Below are positions 61,458 to 64,000 of a stretch of DNA of 64,000 nucleotides, in pieces (position 1 is the stretch's first letter; every line of letters begins with the position of its first letter). The position numbers and the translations under genes are program-made. Source of the DNA: Caulobacter ginsengisoli (GTDB lineage: Bacteria; Pseudomonadota; Alphaproteobacteria; Caulobacterales; Caulobacteraceae); the NCBI RefSeq assembly GCF_030814835.1, contig NZ_JAUSVS010000012.1, positions 1-64,000 on the forward strand, read 5' to 3'. The notes below the pieces were generated by a model. The model was not told where the DNA came from, ran no database searches, and worked only from the letters and a program-made list of their open reading frames with translations.

Positions 61458-61955
61458 CTAGTGCTTCATCCCCGGCATATCCGCCATCGGCTTCGGCGGC
61501 GCGCCGGTCTCGACCTTGAAGTCGACCTTGATGCGGCCGGCCTTCTCGAAGACCAGGGTGGCGGGCAGGACATCGCCGACCTTCTGCGGCTTCTTCAGGC
61601 CGATGAACATGACGTGCAGGCCGCCCGGCTGGAAGTCGACCCGGCCGCCAGCGTCGATGCGCACCCCGCCCTTGATCTCGTCCATGGTCATCATGCCGTC
61701 CCGCATCTGCGAGACATGCAGGCCGGCCCACTGGGCCGCGGCGGTCTCGACGCGCAGCAGGCGGTCGGGGGTCTTGCCGGGATTGAGGATGGTGAAATAG
61801 CCGACGCCCACCCCGCCGGCCGTGGCCGGCCGCGACCAGGGGTGCTGGATGGTCAGGGCGCTGGCGGCGGCGCCGGCCGCCCCGTGGGCGAACAGCAGGG
61901 CGGCGCTGGTCAGAAACAGGGCGGAGACGGCGGCGAGGCGGCGGCGAGTGATCAT
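61458..61955 (-). CDS. PCu(A)C-type periplasmic copper chaperone
   Basis: A 165-residue protein. A signal peptide (AAVSALFLTSAALLFAHGAAGA) is followed by the PCuAC core: HPWSRPATAGGVGVGYFTILNPG, WAGLHVSQMRDGMMTMDEIKGGVRI and PGGLHVMFIGLKK. The His/Met ligands of the H-x-M, MxxM and HxM pattern are visible, and a Met/His tail (MPGMKH) follows. It holds Cu(I) and helps load cytochrome oxidase or supports copper balance. The ATG at 61955 is chosen from homology. Confidence 0.9.
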   Translation of the reverse strand: MITRRRLAAVSALFLTSAALLFAHGAAGAAASALTIQHPWSRPATAGGVGVGYFTILNPGKTPDRLLRVETAAAQWAGLHVSQMRDGMMTMDEIKGGVRIDAGGRVDFQPGGLHVMFIGLKKPQKVGDVLPATLVFEKAGRIKVDFKVETGAPPKPMADMPGMKH

Positions 61956-62048
61956 GGCGCCCACATAGTCGCCCCCTGGGTCGGATGAAAGGTTGGGCAT
62001 GGGGGCAGGCCTCGCCATAATGAGTGCGGATTCGGCCAAAGGAGCGTC

Positions 62049-63827
62049 ATGGCGGGCGAGGTCTCACCGGGGGAGTATAAGGACGTCCTGCTGTTCCTGG
62101 CCACGGCCGGGATCGTGGCCCCGCTGTTCCGCCGCTGGCGCATCAGTCCGATTCTCGGCTTCCTGGGGGCCGGGGTGCTGCTGGGGCCCTCGGGCCTGGG
62201 CAGCCTGACCGGCCGGTTCCCCTGGCTCTCCTATTTCACCGTCGACAATCCGGCCGAGATCGCCCAGCTGGCCGAGTTCGGGGTGGTCTTCCTGCTGTTC
62301 ATGATCGGGCTGGAGCTTTCCTGGGAGCGGCTGCGGCTGCTGCGCCGGCTGGTGTTCGGCCTGGGAGGCTTGCAGGTCCTGATCTGCGGCTCGGCCATCG
62401 CGGCGGGGGCGATGCTGCTGGGCCAGCCGATCCATTCGGCCGCGGCCATCGGGGCGGCCCTGGCGCTCAGCTCCACCGCCATCGTCATGCCCATCCTCAC
62501 CGAGCGAAAGCGCCAGCACAGCCAGGCCGGCCGGGCCGTCTTCGCCGTGCTGCTGCTGCAGGACCTGGCGGTGGCCCCCATCCTGATCACCATCACCCTG
62601 ATCGGCGGCCACAGCGGCGAAACCCTGTCGCCCAAGGTGTTGCTGACCTTCGCGCCGGCGGTGCTGGGCATGCTGGCCCTGGTGTTCTTCGGCCGGCTGC
62701 TGCTGCGGCCGATGATGCGCTCGGTGGCCAAGGCCAAGAGCCACGAGATGTTCATGGCCGCCTCGCTGCTGGTGGTGCTGGGGGCGGGGCTGCTCAGCGC
62801 CCTGACCGGGCTTTCCATGGCGCTGGGCGCCTTCATCGCCGGCTTGCTGCTGGCCGAGACCGAGTACCGCCACGAGGTCGAGGTGACCATCGAGCCGTTC
62901 AAGGGCCTCTTGCTGGGCCTGTTCTTCGTCTCGGTCGGCATCGGGCTGGACCTGCGGCTGCTGGCCGCCGAGCCGCTGGTCATCCTGGGCATGACCGCCG
63001 GGGTGCTGGTCCTCAACGCCAGCGTGGTGTTCGGCCTGGCCCGTCTCTTCAGGCTGACCAGCCGCCAGGCCATCGAGACCGCCCTGCTGCTGGCGGCGGG
63101 CGGCGAGTTCGCCTTCGTCATTCTGACCTCGGCGGTCGACCAGGGGGTGGTGGCCACGGCCATCAGCCAGCCGATCCTGGTCGCCTCGACCCTGTCGATG
63201 TTCCTGCTGCCCTTCCTGGCCCAGCTGGGCGCCAGGCTGGGCGGCCGGCCGGGGGCCAGCGCCGGGCTGAACCTGGCGGCCGATCCCCCCGACAGGATCG
63301 ACGGGCCGGCCGTCATCGTCGTCGGCTATGGCCGGGTCGGGCGGCTGGTCGGCGATATGCTGAGCCGCCATGAGGTGGCCTGGGTGGCCGCCGAGCGCGA
63401 CCCGGCCCTGGTCGAGCCCGGCCGCCGGGCCGGCCACGCCATCTTCTTCGGCGACGCCTCACGGCATGAATTTCTCGAGCGTTGCGGCCTGGAGTCCGCC
63501 CGGGCCCTGGTCGTCACCATGGACAGCCCCGAGGGCGCCGAGGCCGTGGTCGCCGCCGCCCGCGAACTGCATCCCGACCTGAAGATCGTGGCCCGGGCCC
63601 GCGACGCCCGCCACGCCAAGCGGCTCTACGAACTGGGCGCCACCGACGCGGTGCCCGAGACCATCGAGGCCTCGCTGCAGCTTTCCGAGGCCACCCTGGT
63701 CGATATCGGCATCCCCATGGGCCTGGTCATCGCCTCGATCCACGAACGCCGCGACGAGATCCGCAAGGAGCTGAACCGGCCGGATTCGCTGGGGGCGGGG
63801 CGGCGGCGGCTTAGGGACGCGCGGTAG
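62049..63827 (+). CDS. KefB-type CPA2 monovalent cation:proton antiporter
   Basis: A 592-residue protein. About 12 hydrophobic helices contain LGFLGAGVLLGPSGLG, EFGVVFLLFMIGLELSW, MALGAFIAGLLLAETEYRHEVE and GLFFVSVGIGL; a TrkA-N domain follows with AVIVVGYGRVGRLVGDML. It belongs to the same family as the 28477-30393 protein but is clearly diverged and lacks a kefF partner. It exports K+ or Na+ in exchange for protons. It is flanked on each side by a copy of element C in inverted orientation. Confidence 0.9.
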   Translation: MAGEVSPGEYKDVLLFLATAGIVAPLFRRWRISPILGFLGAGVLLGPSGLGSLTGRFPWLSYFTVDNPAEIAQLAEFGVVFLLFMIGLELSWERLRLLRRLVFGLGGLQVLICGSAIAAGAMLLGQPIHSAAAIGAALALSSTAIVMPILTERKRQHSQAGRAVFAVLLLQDLAVAPILITITLIGGHSGETLSPKVLLTFAPAVLGMLALVFFGRLLLRPMMRSVAKAKSHEMFMAASLLVVLGAGLLSALTGLSMALGAFIAGLLLAETEYRHEVEVTIEPFKGLLLGLFFVSVGIGLDLRLLAAEPLVILGMTAGVLVLNASVVFGLARLFRLTSRQAIETALLLAAGGEFAFVILTSAVDQGVVATAISQPILVASTLSMFLLPFLAQLGARLGGRPGASAGLNLAADPPDRIDGPAVIVVGYGRVGRLVGDMLSRHEVAWVAAERDPALVEPGRRAGHAIFFGDASRHEFLERCGLESARALVVTMDSPEGAEAVVAAARELHPDLKIVARARDARHAKRLYELGATDAVPETIEASLQLSEATLVDIGIPMGLVIASIHERRDEIRKELNRPDSLGAGRRRLRDAR

Positions 63828-63842
63828 CCACCTCTTTCTTCT

Positions 63843-63995
63843 CCCTTCCTCCTCGATGGAGGAAGGGCGGGGATGGTGGTGGTGGCAGTGCGTTTCCGGA
63901 AGAACGCGGGGAGGCGTGGTCGCCACCCTGAGCCAGTCGCCCACACACCGAGCGCACACCACCAACCCTGCCCTTCCTCCATCGAGGAGGAAGGG
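63843..63995. repeat. 153-bp palindromic element, family C, copy 2
   Basis: It has the same arms as copy 1 (CCCTTCCTCCTCGATGGAGG and mirror), but the inner part (GTGCGTTTCCGGAAGAACGC and GGGGAGGCGTGGTCGCCACC) is the reverse complement of copy 1. It begins 15 bp after the antiporter stop codon and runs to the end of the window. Confidence 0.8.
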
Positions 63996-64000
63996 TTCCG

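Noticed and set aside
61299-63995. Composite transposon carrying the copper chaperone and antiporter
   Set aside because: The flanking elements are short non-coding palindromes of a kind found at many gene ends, there is no transposase, and the two genes are ordinary chromosomal types.

Overview
This window is a high-GC chromosomal segment of an alphaproteobacterium, most likely a member of the Caulobacteraceae (Caulobacter, Phenylobacterium or Brevundimonas relatives). The support is the gene repertoire (large Oar-like TonB receptor, PstSCAB with oversized permeases, paired M13 peptidases, SapC protein, hisS-hisZ-hisG operon), promoter boxes of the GCTANAWC type and SOS boxes of the alphaproteobacterial GTTC-N7-GTTC type. 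The genus is inferred from memory of such genomes, not from a search. I see no rRNA, tRNA or CRISPR array and no classical insertion sequence.

Layout. 0-8 kb: an acetyltransferase, rpmA-rplU, a candidate Zur-controlled pair (membrane transporter plus COG0523 metal-chaperone GTPase), a lone exbD, a WD40 protein, a small secreted protein, a nitroreductase, and a GT51 transglycosylase with an (EP)n N-terminus. 8-13 kb: an M2 dipeptidyl carboxypeptidase, a DUF559 nuclease-like gene between two palindromic elements, and a hybrid histidine kinase. 13-18.5 kb: five consecutive TadE/TadG-type pilus-associated genes. 18.5-24.6 kb: a Pho-box-controlled phosphate island (OprP-like porin, pstS, pstC, pstA, pstB). 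24.7-34 kb: a second hybrid kinase, a 2OG-Fe(II) oxygenase, a kefF/kefC-type pair, scoAB CoA-transferase and a GT39-like glycosyltransferase. 34-40 kb: an Oar-type TonB receptor and the agmatine-to-putrescine operon aguA-aguB plus an acetyltransferase. 40-48 kb: lipid/CoA enzymes, a PAP2 phosphatase, SapC, and dsbD. 48-54 kb: pgi and the hisS-hisZ-hisG operon behind a histidine leader peptide. 54-64 kb: a second DUF559 element, two tandem M13 peptidases, an acyl-CoA synthetase, a PCuAC copper chaperone and a second CPA2 antiporter.

The most unusual signal is in the spaces between genes. Many 3' intergenic gaps hold 95-260 bp palindromic elements, several directly touching or containing the stop codon of the neighbouring gene. 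Two of these sites carry a small DUF559 gene (about 70% identical to each other by hand count). In one, 65-bp terminal inverted repeats enclose the gene; in the other, two complete palindromes of the same sequence family flank it. Both DUF559 genes have a perfect GTTC-N7-GTTC LexA box exactly 5 nt upstream of the ATG. Together this looks like a small SOS-controlled nuclease element with MITE/REPIN-like non-coding relatives, which I do not recognise as a described system.

Other regulatory signals are a six-histidine leader peptide with alternative hairpins before hisS, a triple 11-bp-phased Pho box before the porin, a Zur-like palindrome before the metal operon, a perfect hairpin between pstS and pstC, and a possible small RNA with a strong terminator after hisG.
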